This document shows, piece by piece, positions 10,376 to 21,127 of a stretch of DNA of 64,000 bases. This stretch comes from Septoria linicola. Its lineage: Eukaryota > Ascomycota > Dothideomycetes > Mycosphaerellales > Mycosphaerellaceae. Below the pieces are notes generated by a model. It did no database searches. It saw only the letters and a list, made by a program, of their open reading frames with translations, and was not told where the DNA came from. The translations under genes were made by a program, and so were the position numbers. The stretch spans positions 2,480,001-2,544,000 of the forward strand of contig CP099422.1 of the NCBI GenBank assembly GCA_024114885.1. Reading direction: 5' to 3'. Position 1 is the first letter of the stretch. Each line of letters starts with the position of its first letter.

Positions 10376-13300
10376 ATGGACTCTCGAATGCCGAACAGCA
10401 ATGATGGATTTGCGAACAATGGTCTGTTTGCGGATAGTCAGCAGTTCAATACATATGACAGTCTGTTCCCGAGTGGCAACGATTTCTCCAATTCCAACGA
10501 TGCTAGCTGGGGCCTAAACGCCAGCGACTTCAACCATTCCGACCAGTCACGTGCAAATCATGCAGCGGTGCCAAGCTGGCAGCAGAACAACCATCTCTCT
10601 GCACCTGGTGGCTTCGACGGCACATCATCCCCTTATGGCCGGACTGTCAATCAGAGTCCGGCACCCTACGCAGCGAGCAACTTTGGCAACCTGGCAGGCC
10701 AGCAGACCTTTCCATATCGACAACAACAATACGATCCGTCACTCATCAGCCAAGGGAATCACGGGAACAACAACTTCAACCATGCGTTCACCGCTGCAGG
10801 ACAGAATGCTGGTACCATCGCACCTCAAGCGCTGAATCAGCAACGCTCGACGCCTTGCATCCCGCAAGCTTCACATGCAGTCTACCAGAACCGAGCTGCC
10901 GCTGTCCAACAGCCAGCTCGCCGTATCAACCATCATGCCCTTGTCAACGCCATACCAAAGGGCGCCGAAGCAGGAATGTTCTCCATCATCAACTTCGATC
11001 AGCTTTCCGGGTCGACGAACTCGGAACGGATGGGTAAATACATCAACATCGGTAGAGAGACCGTGGAACTGGACATCTTGAAGAGCACAGTCCCTGCTTA
11101 CACGCACCGCCGGTCACGAAAGCAACTTCGTGACATGGTTCGCAATGATCCTATTGCCCTAGCAAGAATCGGCAAGAAATCAAAGATGATCACGTCGTCC
11201 CGAGTGTCAAAGCTGCTCTCCACAACGGGAGATCGCATCAAATACGATCACTCATCGAGTGATGACTCTTCGTCATCCGGTGATGAGTCCGATTATTCTG
11301 ACGAAGACGATGACGCTGACTCGCCTCTACCTTCAAAGAGGCCAGAAACACCTAAAGGTGGCGTAGAGTACGATGTTATCAAGGCACTCTGGCGTAGCAA
11401 GCGAAGAACGATTGATGGTGAAACGATACGGAAGTGCTTGTCTGACTTCTGGGAAATTATCAAAACAATACGAGATCGATGGAAAGCCGACACGACTGCT
11501 CTTACTGACGCTGAGGAGAAGAAGAGAACGGGTGAGCTACCACTACTCCGGAGCAGAGTCAAGGACCAGCGGGAGATGGCCGAGGTGGCGTTCCGAGCTG
11601 CACTCAAGCATGGACACCGTGCCATTGTCGAACTGTAAGTGAACCCTTTCCCCTTTTTCCCGTGACTTGTAATTCGTTGCGGCCGCGGCTCCTTGATAGA
11701 GATGTGTTGAGAGGATGTACCGGAGCTCTGTTCTCCCGCCGTCACAGCTTTCCCAGGGCACCTGGCAGGTGGACTGGAGAATATCTTGGAGTTTGCAAAG
11801 CTCTTCAGGACTGTCGCAATGACTTGTGTAGATCAATCGTGAAGACTTGTTACCGCCACGCATCCGTTGTAAACGGTTCCTAGTTGCGCTGTAGCAGATC
11901 TGCACATCGTTTCTAGAATTTGACTGACTCGGAAATGCTGTAGATTCGCAGAGAACGTCCCGCTAGTGTTCATTTTCTACCAATTCCTGCTCGATCGTCT
12001 GAAGGAGGAGGATATCAATAGCCCGCTATCTCGCACAGTGCTAGAGCTTATGGCAGCGTGTACGACCCTGACACAAGAAAAGCTTGAAAAGACGCACCTG
12101 GTGAAGGTTCTGCCACGAGTTCAGAAGAAAGGTGACGCCAAGACTCAGTTCTTCGCGAAGAAGATTCTGTCTAATGCGGAAACTGCCACGAAGGAGGGCG
12201 CGACCAAGGAGACCAAGAAGTCCGAGAAGTCTGCCGCGGATGCAGTCTCAGTTGTTAAAACCGAGGGACCAGTGAAGAAGCCAGGAGTAGAGGCTGTCAG
12301 TGGAGTCAAACGTCCTGCCTCTTCCGTGGAAGGAGGTATTGCAAAGAAGGTCGCCACTGTCGCAGCGAAAACTAATGGCACCACCACGACCGCTCGAATT
12401 ACTGGCAATGGTGCCATCAAGAAGCCAGCCGATGCGACTAAAGTCGGCAGCGCTAGCAGTGCGCCCATCAAGAAGACGGTTGCAGCTAAGCCATCGGGTT
12501 TCTTCTCAAGCCTACAGTCGGCAACGAAGAAGCCCGGCACTTCAAATGCGGAAAGAAGTGCTAAGCCGGTGACCGCAGCAAAGGTCACAGGACCAAATGC
12601 CACCGGCGGAACAGCTGCAACAGCAAAACCGACGTTCTCTTTCGCAGAGACTATGGCAAATCTTGCGAAGCCCAAGAAAGAAGAGGTGAAGCCTGTCAAG
12701 AAGGAAACCGAGGAACCAGCACGACCGGAAGAAACGCCAGAGCAGCGAGCCAAGCGACTGCGGAAGGAGCAGCGGCGCAAGCTGCACGTTGCCTTCAAGA
12801 CTGGAGAAGACCTGGTAGAGGTTCGATACTTCACGCACGACCCGGCCGAGGAAATTGATCATGACTCCAGTCAGATGCGAGACATGTCTGACGTGGGTGG
12901 TGAAGGTAGGATGCTGAAACAGAAGCATCAAATGATGGATCTTGACGACGACGACGATGACGAGGCAGAGGAGGAGACAAAGCTGGTGGACTTCCGCATC
13001 CCTTCAGAAGTTGACTTCAGTGTTGTCGACAAGGAGGAACGAGACCGTAACTACACTCCTTATGGAGGTGGAAGGTTGCAACCCCACTCGGACGAGCGTG
13101 CCAGGCGAGATCAGCACGAAAATAATACCCTAATGGTCTTCTACACCAATCCAAACGAGATCCCTTCCACCCCGAAGGAGCCCGAGAATCCGTACAACGG
13201 CGATCAAAACGGAACAGTGAAGACGTTCGGCGCTTTAGACGAGAAGTGGATTGCACGTGCCCGTGAGGTGGCCATGCGACGAGGTCATCAGCAATTGATA

Positions 13301-13741
13301 CCTCCCGCTGGATACCCGCAGCCTCCGCAGCCTCCGCCTGGCTTCGATTTCTCTGCCTTCATGGGCGGACAGCAGCAGGCACCACAGGCAGCACCTATCG
13401 ACGTCCAAGCTATTCTTGCATCACTGGGTCAGATTGCCCCACAACAGAACAACTACCAACAGCAACAGCCTGGCGTGCCGGCATTCACAACGGCATACAT
13501 GGGAGGAAGCAATGGCTATCAGCCGCCCCCGCCACCGCCCCCGCAGGCGGCCACGATACCTGGACAGATTGATCTTGCGGCAATCTTGGCACAGATCCAG
13601 CAGCCGTCGCAGCAACAGAGCTATGGAAACGCCGGACAGAACGCTCAGGCACCAAACCCCATGTACAAGACCAAGGTCTGTCGCTTCTTCAAAGAAGGGA
13701 AGTGTCAGAAAGGCGACGCCTGCAGTTACATTCATGAGTAG
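10376..13741 (+). CDS. PNUTS/Ppn1-like protein: TFIIS-N domain, PP1-docking motif, CCCH zinc finger
   Basis: Two exons, 10376-11634 and 11944-13741, 1018 residues. The 309-base intron (GTAAGT to TGTAG) is long for this window, but its phase is right: the junction reads IVELFAENVPLVFIFYQFLL. The Gln/Asn-rich N-terminus is followed by a helical TFIIS-N/LEDGF-like domain across the junction. Then come an Ala/Lys-rich linker, an RVxF-like PP1-docking segment (RRKLHVAF, about residue 697), an acidic stretch, Pro/Gln repeats and a C-terminal CCCH finger, CRFFKEGKCQKGDACSYIH. The same order occurs in animal PNUTS (PPP1R10) and fission yeast Ppn1, which act with PP1 in transcription termination within the cleavage/polyadenylation factor. 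Function is inferred from architecture. The ATG at 10376 is chosen over an upstream GTG. Confidence 0.8.
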
Positions 13742-14120
13742 TCTTGTGTTAAGCTACTAGGGACATTGCCTCGAGATTAGCGAGGCGCATGTGGGGGCGT
13801 TTTGTTTCGCTTGAGCGTTGTGAAGCACGCGCAGTTAAAGCGGGAGACATGGACCACAGTCCAATGGCTTGAACGCCTCTGTAAATATCAAATCAAACGG
13901 ATTCCTCTGTGGTCAATTTATGCCTCGTACACTCACTAACACAACTTGTTGCTTCCCACATTCCGTCGACGTCCTGCAGCTGCGACTGCCAGCGTTTTAG
14001 CACTCCGAGCGGCAGGCGGCTTCTGTCACAAGAACGCCTGCAGCTCCATTATTGCACGCGATCTGCGTTTCACCTGACACGATCTCACATACCCATCTTG
14101 TTACCTAACACCGCTGCATA
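13742..14120. other. intergenic
   Basis: 3' flank of the PNUTS-like gene and promoter of the aspartic protease locus. No gene seen. Confidence 0.5.
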
Positions 14121-15746
14121 ATGACCTTCGAAGACATCAAAACTGTATATCAGCAGAAACACAACCTACCTTCCACGTACCAAAACCTCATACACGGCCA
14201 CCATCAGTCGAATGCTCCATCTAGCACGGCACAGCCCAATTCAAATCCTCTACAGGGGCTGCACAAAGTCAGAATGGTTCGCAATCCGCGCTTCCAGCCA
14301 AAGGGCTTAGGCGATCTGGCCGGGCTGTGCAGAAAGTACGAAATCACCCCGACACTTCCTACGCCGTTCACTATGATCCATACAGTGGCCGACGAGATCG
14401 CTGGAGCTAGCCAGACTGTCGCCAATGTGTTTACACCAAAAGGTGGCGATGTAAAGCCCAGCAGTGACGATCACACGCCCACCAGCCGACCCCGTGTCGT
14501 TACACGTATGGTGAAGAAACCTGATTCTCCAGGACGAACGGGCCACCTTGATGTAGAGAACGTGCAGAATGATTCGGAATACCTGGCGCCTGTGACTGTC
14601 GGCACGCCTCCGCAATGTCTAAACTTGTGCTTCGATACCGGGTCATCGGATTTGTGGCTTTGGTCGACTCTGTTGCCGCAGAACGTGAAGGAGAAAGGAC
14701 AGCGCACAGGACATACCATTTTCGATCCGGCAAAGAGCAGCACCTAGAAGGACGCGAATGGACTTTCGTGGCAGATCCGGTATGGAGATGGTTCGACGGC
14801 TGGAGGGGTGGTCGGCAACGACAATGTTACGATCGGCGGTCTCTGCGTGGAAGGTCAGCACGTAGAGCTGGCGAAGAATCTTGCTCAGTCCTTCGAAGAG
14901 AGCGAGGGCGATGGTCTTCTGGGCTTAGCCTTTGTGAGTCCTGGGTGATCGCAATCCTGGAGCGCTAGCTGATGACCACCTTAGGGTACCATCAACACCG
15001 TCAAGCCGCGTCCGGTAAGTCTTGAGGCAGTGCAGCTTTGACTTTGATTGACCTCTCTTAGGTACATACGCCGGTCGAGAACATGATGATCCAAGCCGAC
15101 ATCCCCAAAGACAGTGAACTTTTCACGTGTTATTTGACCAGTAGCAAAGACAACGAGCCAGACTGCTACACCTTTGGCTACATCGACTCTGAGCTCGTGA
15201 AGGGTCGGCCAATCTACTACACCCCGGTAGATAGCTCGCAGGGCTTCTGGAACGTGAAGTCGACTTCAGTGATTGTCAACGGTAATAAGATGCCGCTGGC
15301 TGGAAATACTGCCATTATGGACACAGGAACGACTTTGAGGTAAGTGCGAGGAACGGGGATCCGCTTGACTCTCGAGCGAGTGGCTCCTCCGCATATATGA
15401 CCAGAAGTCGTACTGACAAAACCCCAGTCTCATCGACGACTCCACCTGCAAGAACATCTACGCGGCAGTGCCCGGGTCGCGCTACGACAACGACCAAGGA
15501 GGCTTCATCTTCCCAGTCGGCGCCAAACTTCCCACCATCAGTTTTGCGATCGGCGATCAGCAGTTTACATTGCACAAATCCGATCTGGCATTCGCTGATA
15601 TCGGTGGGGGAATGGTATATGGCGGGATTCAGTCGCGTGGCAACATGAGTTTCTCCATCTATGGCGGTACATTGTTGAAAGGAATGTATGCCATATTTGA
15701 CCAGGGCAGGCGACAATTCGGCTTTGTACAGAAGCCAGAAGCGTAA
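14121..15746 (+). pseudogene. pepsin-type (A1) aspartic protease, interrupted by an in-frame TAG
   Basis: Four exons read as one A1 peptidase of about 479 residues: 14121-14933, 14985-15014 (a 30-base exon), 15062-15339 and 15428-15746. All junctions have GT-AG borders and correct phase. The first catalytic motif is DTGSSDLW (Asp about 172) and the second MDTGTTL (Asp about 368). The conserved flap IRYGDGS is also present. One codon breaks the frame: TAG at 14745-14747, between FDPAKSST and KDANGLSWQIRYGDG, where related enzymes usually carry Trp or Tyr. Everything downstream is intact, so the lesion is recent, a sequencing error, or tolerated. The N-terminus shows no signal peptide, so an upstream exon may be missing. 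Its 3' end lies 76 bases from the GH92 stop. Confidence 0.8.
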
Positions 15747-15822
15747 TGAGGCCTACTCTGGCCATCCTGTATCATGAGGTGTAACACGGATGGTACGACT
15801 CTGAATGGCATGACTTTCTCCC

Positions 15823-18512
15823 CTATGCCCGACCAGAGAGCGAGGGAGGTCGTGCTCCTGTATCCCAATTTCCTGGCGTTGAGCCCATGTGAAATGCCAA
15901 AGAGCCGCCCTTGGCGAGCTCATCGTGACTTAGCCAGCTCCGAGTGAGATTTTGCCCATTGAAAGTGACATATCGAGGATAGAAGCTGTCGTCAGAAAGA
16001 CCTGGTGCGGTAATGTCCAGAGATGTCTCTCGTGTCGTGCCAGTGAACAATTTGATCTTGAGCGACGAGAAGCGGGGAGCGCCCAGCAAGTAGACTGGTT
16101 GTGCAGCAACAGGGAACTAGGACTTGTCAGAAGGTAAATCGGCCACACAAAGGAGACGTTAACACTGACAATGCCAATCAAATTGAAGACCAACCAGCTC
16201 GGAAGAGCTCCTCCATCAATATTCCCCGGATACCCATTCCTTCGATCAGAATAAAACGCATCCACTGTCGCTCTCGTCTGGTTCGCCGTCTTCCAATGGT
16301 ACCCAGGAACATAATTATACAAAAACGGCGTCAAGAACGACGGCTCATTGCCTGGGTTGAACAATGCACTTCCAGCATCATTGTTCGCGCCTACTGACGT
16401 TCCAAAACCTGGGAGAAAGCTCACATTGAGACGCTGGATGAATTTCTCGTCCCCGCCCATAAGTTCGATGATCTTGCTCATGTCGTGCGGAGCAGCGGAG
16501 AAGGCGGTTTCCCAGGGCTTGGCTTCGTAGATGTCGTCGGCCCAGCCGCAGCCGCCGCAGCTGAGGGGGTTGTAGGCGGTGAAGTTGAATGTTCCGTCGG
16601 AGTTACGGGGGGCGGGGAAGCCGGAGAAAGTTGTGTTGGAGGTGGAATCGGGGAGGAGGAGGGATGTGTTGGCGGAGGAACTCCATTGGTTTTGCCACCA
16701 GGAGGATTTGTTGAGGAATTCGGCGATTTGGCTCGTGGAGTTGGAGAGGTGCTGGGCCATGCTGTAGATGGCGAAGTCGTTTTGGGAGTATTCTACGCCG
16801 CGAGAGATGCTGCGCGTGTGGTTGCGGGTGATGTAGCCTAGGCTGAGATACTCGCCGATTGCGCCGCGGCCTTCTTTGGTTGCTCCGTCGAAGGCTGCGA
16901 TGTCGGGGTTGTGGATTGGTTCTTCGAGGGCATCGTTGAGGACTGCTTTGTATGCCTCTTGCCAGTCGATGTCGTCTGCTAGCTCTCCGCCGTTCTTGAT
17001 GTAAGCATCTGCCAGAACCATGTCTGCGTGGGTGCCACCTTGTACTCGACCATTCCAGTCTGCGATTCTGCCGGCAGGGAGCCAGCCTTCGACCGTAAAG
17101 ATTGAGATTAGACCTTTCAGGACTCGTGAGTAGGTCTCAGTGTAAAGCAAGTGGTATAGTGGTAGCAGCGTGCGATATGTGTCCCAGAGAGTGTAGTGAT
17201 CGTCGAAGTAGGGGATGCCGTCGTAGCCAACAGGATTCTCACCAGTCTTGTCAGTGGGCATTAGTCCTGTCTGATACAGAGCAGTGTAAAGCATGCGCTT
17301 TAGTGTTGTATTGCTGTTACTTTTAGAGCCATCATCCACGACCTCAATAGTGCTGAGAATTTGTTTCTCCCATTCAGCTCTCGACTGCTCGACGACATCA
17401 TCGAAGGTCATATCCGCGGGTAGCTCAGTTGCTGAGTTACCGCAGGCTTGAGCATGACCGACGTAAGAGATGCCTACTCGAGCTAGGATCTCTCTGCTGG
17501 CTGAACCATTGTTCGCAGACGGAGTCCAGCTGAATAGGGCTCCAACACCCATTCCATTGCCCGCGAAAGAGGCAAGCTCGTTGTAGGATCGTGGGATCGG
17601 GCGGTCTTTGAACGCAGGGGCTTGAGATGGGCTGTAGGGCCAACTTATTGTACCTGCACCTGGTACGCGATCTCCAGAATTTTGAGTCACATATGCATCT
17701 GTCAAATCTAGGTTGGTGGCACTGAAGTTGCCACAGAAGAAGAGCGTATGTCCGTGAGGCTGACTCCACCCTCCGATGTAGGTGACTGATCCAAAATAGC
17801 TCGGCTGGCCATTCTCTCCGATTCGAGTGTGGAGTGCGGCATGGGAGTACCTCTGCGAGTATGCTTGAGTTCCGTAGCCTGGTAGGACGTGTGTCAAATC
17901 GACCAATACGTGAGCATCTTCAGTGCTAGACGTGGTGTCGATCTGCGCAAGGCCGCCAATCGCATCGGCACTAGCATTGGCCGCTGAAGCAGGGAAAGTG
18001 TACTTGATAAGTCCGGCATGCCTAGAGCTTGTGATATCAATGCCAACGCCAGTCAGAAGAACCGTTTTGAATCTTCCAACTTCAGCAGATTCCTGCTCGA
18101 GTGATCTATTCTGCCAGTAGGTCGTGTTATCGGCAAGGTTTATACCACCAAGATCCCCGAACAGTGGCATTTGCGAGATCAATCCGTATGTTGGTACTCC
18201 TCCAGTGCCAGAAACATGTGTCATGGAGATGCCAGTGACATTGCCCAGCGGAGAGTAGCCAGCATTACAGTCGACTGCCGTGCCATTCGGAACGCCAAGA
18301 TAGGAAGTATCGATTCCCACTTTTGCCAGACCCCAAGGCCAAGAAGCTCCTGGAAATGAATTGCCGCCTGCTATGGCAGAGCCTTGGATAGACCCAACCG
18401 TTCCGATGAGGGGATCAACATAGTCTGTGAGGCGCGTGAATGTGCGATCTTGGTCTTGCGCGGATGCCAGCCAAGGAATAAGTGCTACTAGCTGTAACCA
18501 GGACCTTGCCAT
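15823..18512 (-). CDS. secreted GH92 alpha-mannosidase
   Basis: Probable exo-alpha-mannosidase acting on mannan or N-glycan mannose outside the cell. Exon 1 is 18512-16170 and exon 2 16116-15823, with a 53-base GTCAGT/CTAG intron carrying a CTGAC branch site; 878 residues. The junction gives LIGIFPVAAQPVYLLGAPRF, matching the family's C-terminal sandwich; reading straight through would give a non-homologous tail. The start MARSWLQLVALIPWLASA is a signal peptide and is preferred to the longer frame upstream. Family landmarks: YVDPLIGT, GGNSFPGASWPWG, TLWDTYRTLLPLYHLL, GNEPSFLTPFLYNY and GYPGNIDGGALPSW. Many N-glycan sequons support secretion. Linkage specificity cannot be read from the sequence. 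Confidence 0.9.
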
Positions 18513-19611
18513 CTTGACTGAGGTACTGCCTGATTGTATGAAGCATGGAGCAAAGAAGAAAAGAAGAAAAGTTAGCAACAGCGGGAGACCTACTGATCAG
18601 CACGATGCTGTCCTCCACATCGCGGGCGATTCGGTAATTGAGACTACATAGAGTGCTACTGAGCCGGTCTCGGCTGATCTCCGCAAAGCTTCATCCCCAT
18701 GGGCAAGTACAAGATTGAGATAGCTGAGTGGTATAGGTCATTGACGTGTGGTCAAGTGGCTCTGCCAGTTGATCGCAGGAGTTGAGCAAGGCCAAAACAA
18801 TTGATCCGACCGAGCTCCAAGCTTTTTTCGCGCGACTTGGCAGCACGAAAGATGACTAGTTAAGGTCGGTTGATCAATGGAAAGGGACTCAGGAGTTGGA
18901 CGACCAAAAGTCTTCGATACCACCGAGCAATACTGGTTCAGCTCGATTAGCCATGAAGTGTCGAATCATTCAAGTAGAAATACTGTGCGTAGCCCTGTCG
19001 AGATATCTCTGGCGACCGCAAATGAGCCATACGAATTCGTTTCGTGGAACGACCATGGGCCCGCAAAGTTGTGCTGACGTTGCACTCACAACTTGAAAGA
19101 GCCAGGTTTGATCAGACTAAGAGTACTTCGTTGTGCAAATTAAGCGAGCTTTTAGTATACCCTGAGAATCATGTATTCTCGTCGGGCTCGTGAAGCTGCG
19201 AAAGCCCAATGTGCACAGCCCTGCACCAATTCGAGTGAGTTATGCTTGTTCGGAAACAACTGGACAGCGATTACTGCTCATGAGAGTATCGAGGACCTTC
19301 AGACGAGATCTGATGAGTGGACAGCTTTCGATACAGTGGCGGCTCTATCGAGCCATCATCAGCATTCCCGGAGAGACAGAAGTACAGAGCATGAGGATTT
19401 ATGCATGGAGTCGGAAGAGCTGCAGGCGGTCCCACGAGTTCGTGGCGCAGCCAGGCCACATGCGACCGAGTGAACGTACGTCAGCCTCGTTTGGTTTGGC
19501 CCTTGGGACGATCACTTTACTACGGACTTCGGACCCACGACTTGTTGGCAAGCCTTTCCATTCATTTCTGTTATCTCTCCTTTCACACGTCTCTGTCACA
19601 AGTCTAGCAGA
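18513..19611. other. divergent intergenic region, GH92 / SH3 protein
   Basis: 1.1 kb between divergent starts. Short open frames are present, but none shows domains, biased codon use or splice support. Confidence 0.5.
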
Positions 19612-20464
19612 ATGGGCGCCGCAGAAGAGATGCAGACCGCAATGGTCAACCGCTCCATCAGGACGATCAAAGCTGTAGGCAGATGCTTGTGAGCCAGGAC
19701 TGTGCAGCGCTAACTCGTCGCAGGAACTCGAATACCTATGCGATGCGTCTGTGATCAGCCCTCAGACGCTCAACGATCTCCTGCAAAAGATTCCTTCACA
19801 AACAGCATTACATGCGCCAATCTCGGTAGGCGCATTGCCCTCCGCAGTTGAGGCGGCAAGAGCGCAGCAGGTGCCTCCGACAGAGCCTATGGCACAGTTA
19901 AACGTCCATGGAAATGGCACACACAACGAGAAGAGCAACGACTTCTACCAACCTACGGCGTTTCCACAACCTGCACCACCAGCATACAACGCTGCTCCCC
20001 CACCAGCAGCGAACTGGCCACCGCTCGCACAAGCCACGGCTCTTTATGCCTACTCATCCACAGATGCAGGTGACCTCGAGCTGCAGCCAGGTGAAGTCGT
20101 CCTGGTTTCTGAATATATGAATGCCGAGTGGTGGAAAGGAAAGTCACAGAAGACTGGAAGGGAGGGTATCTTCCCCCGTTCGTACGTCAAGGTCGACGAG
20201 AAGGCTGCACAACCAGGAGGTCCGCCAGCGCCCGACTACTCGAACAACTATGGTAATGCTCCATTGGAAACGAGCCAGATGGGTAACGGTGAGGGCAAGG
20301 TCCCTGGCAAGGGCCAGGAAATGGGCAAGAAGTTCGGAAAGAAACTTGGTGAGTCGATCAAACGCATGATATGCTGCACGGGGCTAATCTATTCATCAGG
20401 AAACGCTGCCATCTTCGGTGCTGGAGCAACCATCGGAGGCAACATTGTTAACTCCATTTTCTAG
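19612..20464 (+). CDS. SH3-domain protein of the Lsb1/Pin3 type
   Basis: Three exons, 19612-19674, 19724-20348 and 20400-20464, giving 250 residues. The N-terminus (MGAAEEMQTAMVNRSIRTIK, then ELEYLCDASVISPQTLNDLL) matches fungal relatives of yeast Lsb1 and Lsb2/Pin3, which bind the actin regulator Las17. A Pro-rich stretch precedes one SH3 domain at about 125-178 (ALYAYSSTDAGDLELQPGE ... WWKG ... GIFPRSYVKV). The tail is basic (KKFGKKLG) and ends in a Gly-rich hydrophobic segment, GNAAIFGAGATIGGNIV. Intron 2 is 51 bases, a multiple of three and free of stops, so retention would add 17 residues in frame. A role in endocytic actin control is inferred from the family. Confidence 0.85.
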
Positions 20465-21127
20465 GATCTATTGTTCATCACGGCGTTCAGGTTCTGGTAT
20501 TTGGGCCGCATCCGGTAGCGAGCTTCGGCGTCGGCGTGCGCTAGGCTACAGAATGCAAGCATTTGTTGATAGAGCTCATAAGCTGAGAAGATCGACAGCT
20601 GTGCTGTAATACTTCAGATCAAAGTGTCGTGGTCAGGAGAAGAGTCGCAGGTTCAAGGTTGTTCCTAGATCGTCTTGTGCATGTCTACGAGACCGCGTGC
20701 AATGTCCGCTCGATCACTGGGTATGAGGTTGTGTCAGTCGCCGTCTGGGCTAGATTGATCTCGTGTCCGCTCGTTGATATGGTCGTTGTTTGTGAATGTA
20801 ATGCAGCACCTGGGACGCGAAGTCACGTGTAGAGTATTTGTCGCGCTCGATCGTCCTTTCTCTACGTGCAACTAGTTCTACCTTCCCACTTAGCCTTCTC
20901 TCTTTCGACAACACCTACTTCACGCGCCAATTCGATCGTAATCATCGACAATACTTCCACAATCATCTGGACGATCAGGGCACGTCCATATCCTACGCAA
21001 AGACGTGTCAAACGCGTGCGGAAACTGTTTCGGCTGGCCCCAAGCATAGGGATCACGCCGTGCTAGGCGCAAACAGTCGCGCAACGACACCGACCACAAA
21101 GCACACACATCCCTGCTACAGCTCAGC
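20465..21127. other. intergenic, ISWI promoter
   Basis: No gene seen. The last 250 bases are CT-rich on the plus strand, consistent with promoter and 5' UTR. Confidence 0.5.

Noticed and set aside
12145..12834. 229-codon minus-strand open frame
   Set aside because: Antisense to the Ala/Lys-rich linker of the PNUTS-like gene; low complexity and no domain.
14685..14747. 63-base intron that would remove the TAG from the aspartic protease
   Set aside because: Borders and phase fit, but it would delete conserved GHTIFDPAKSST and has no clear branch site; kept only as an alternative.
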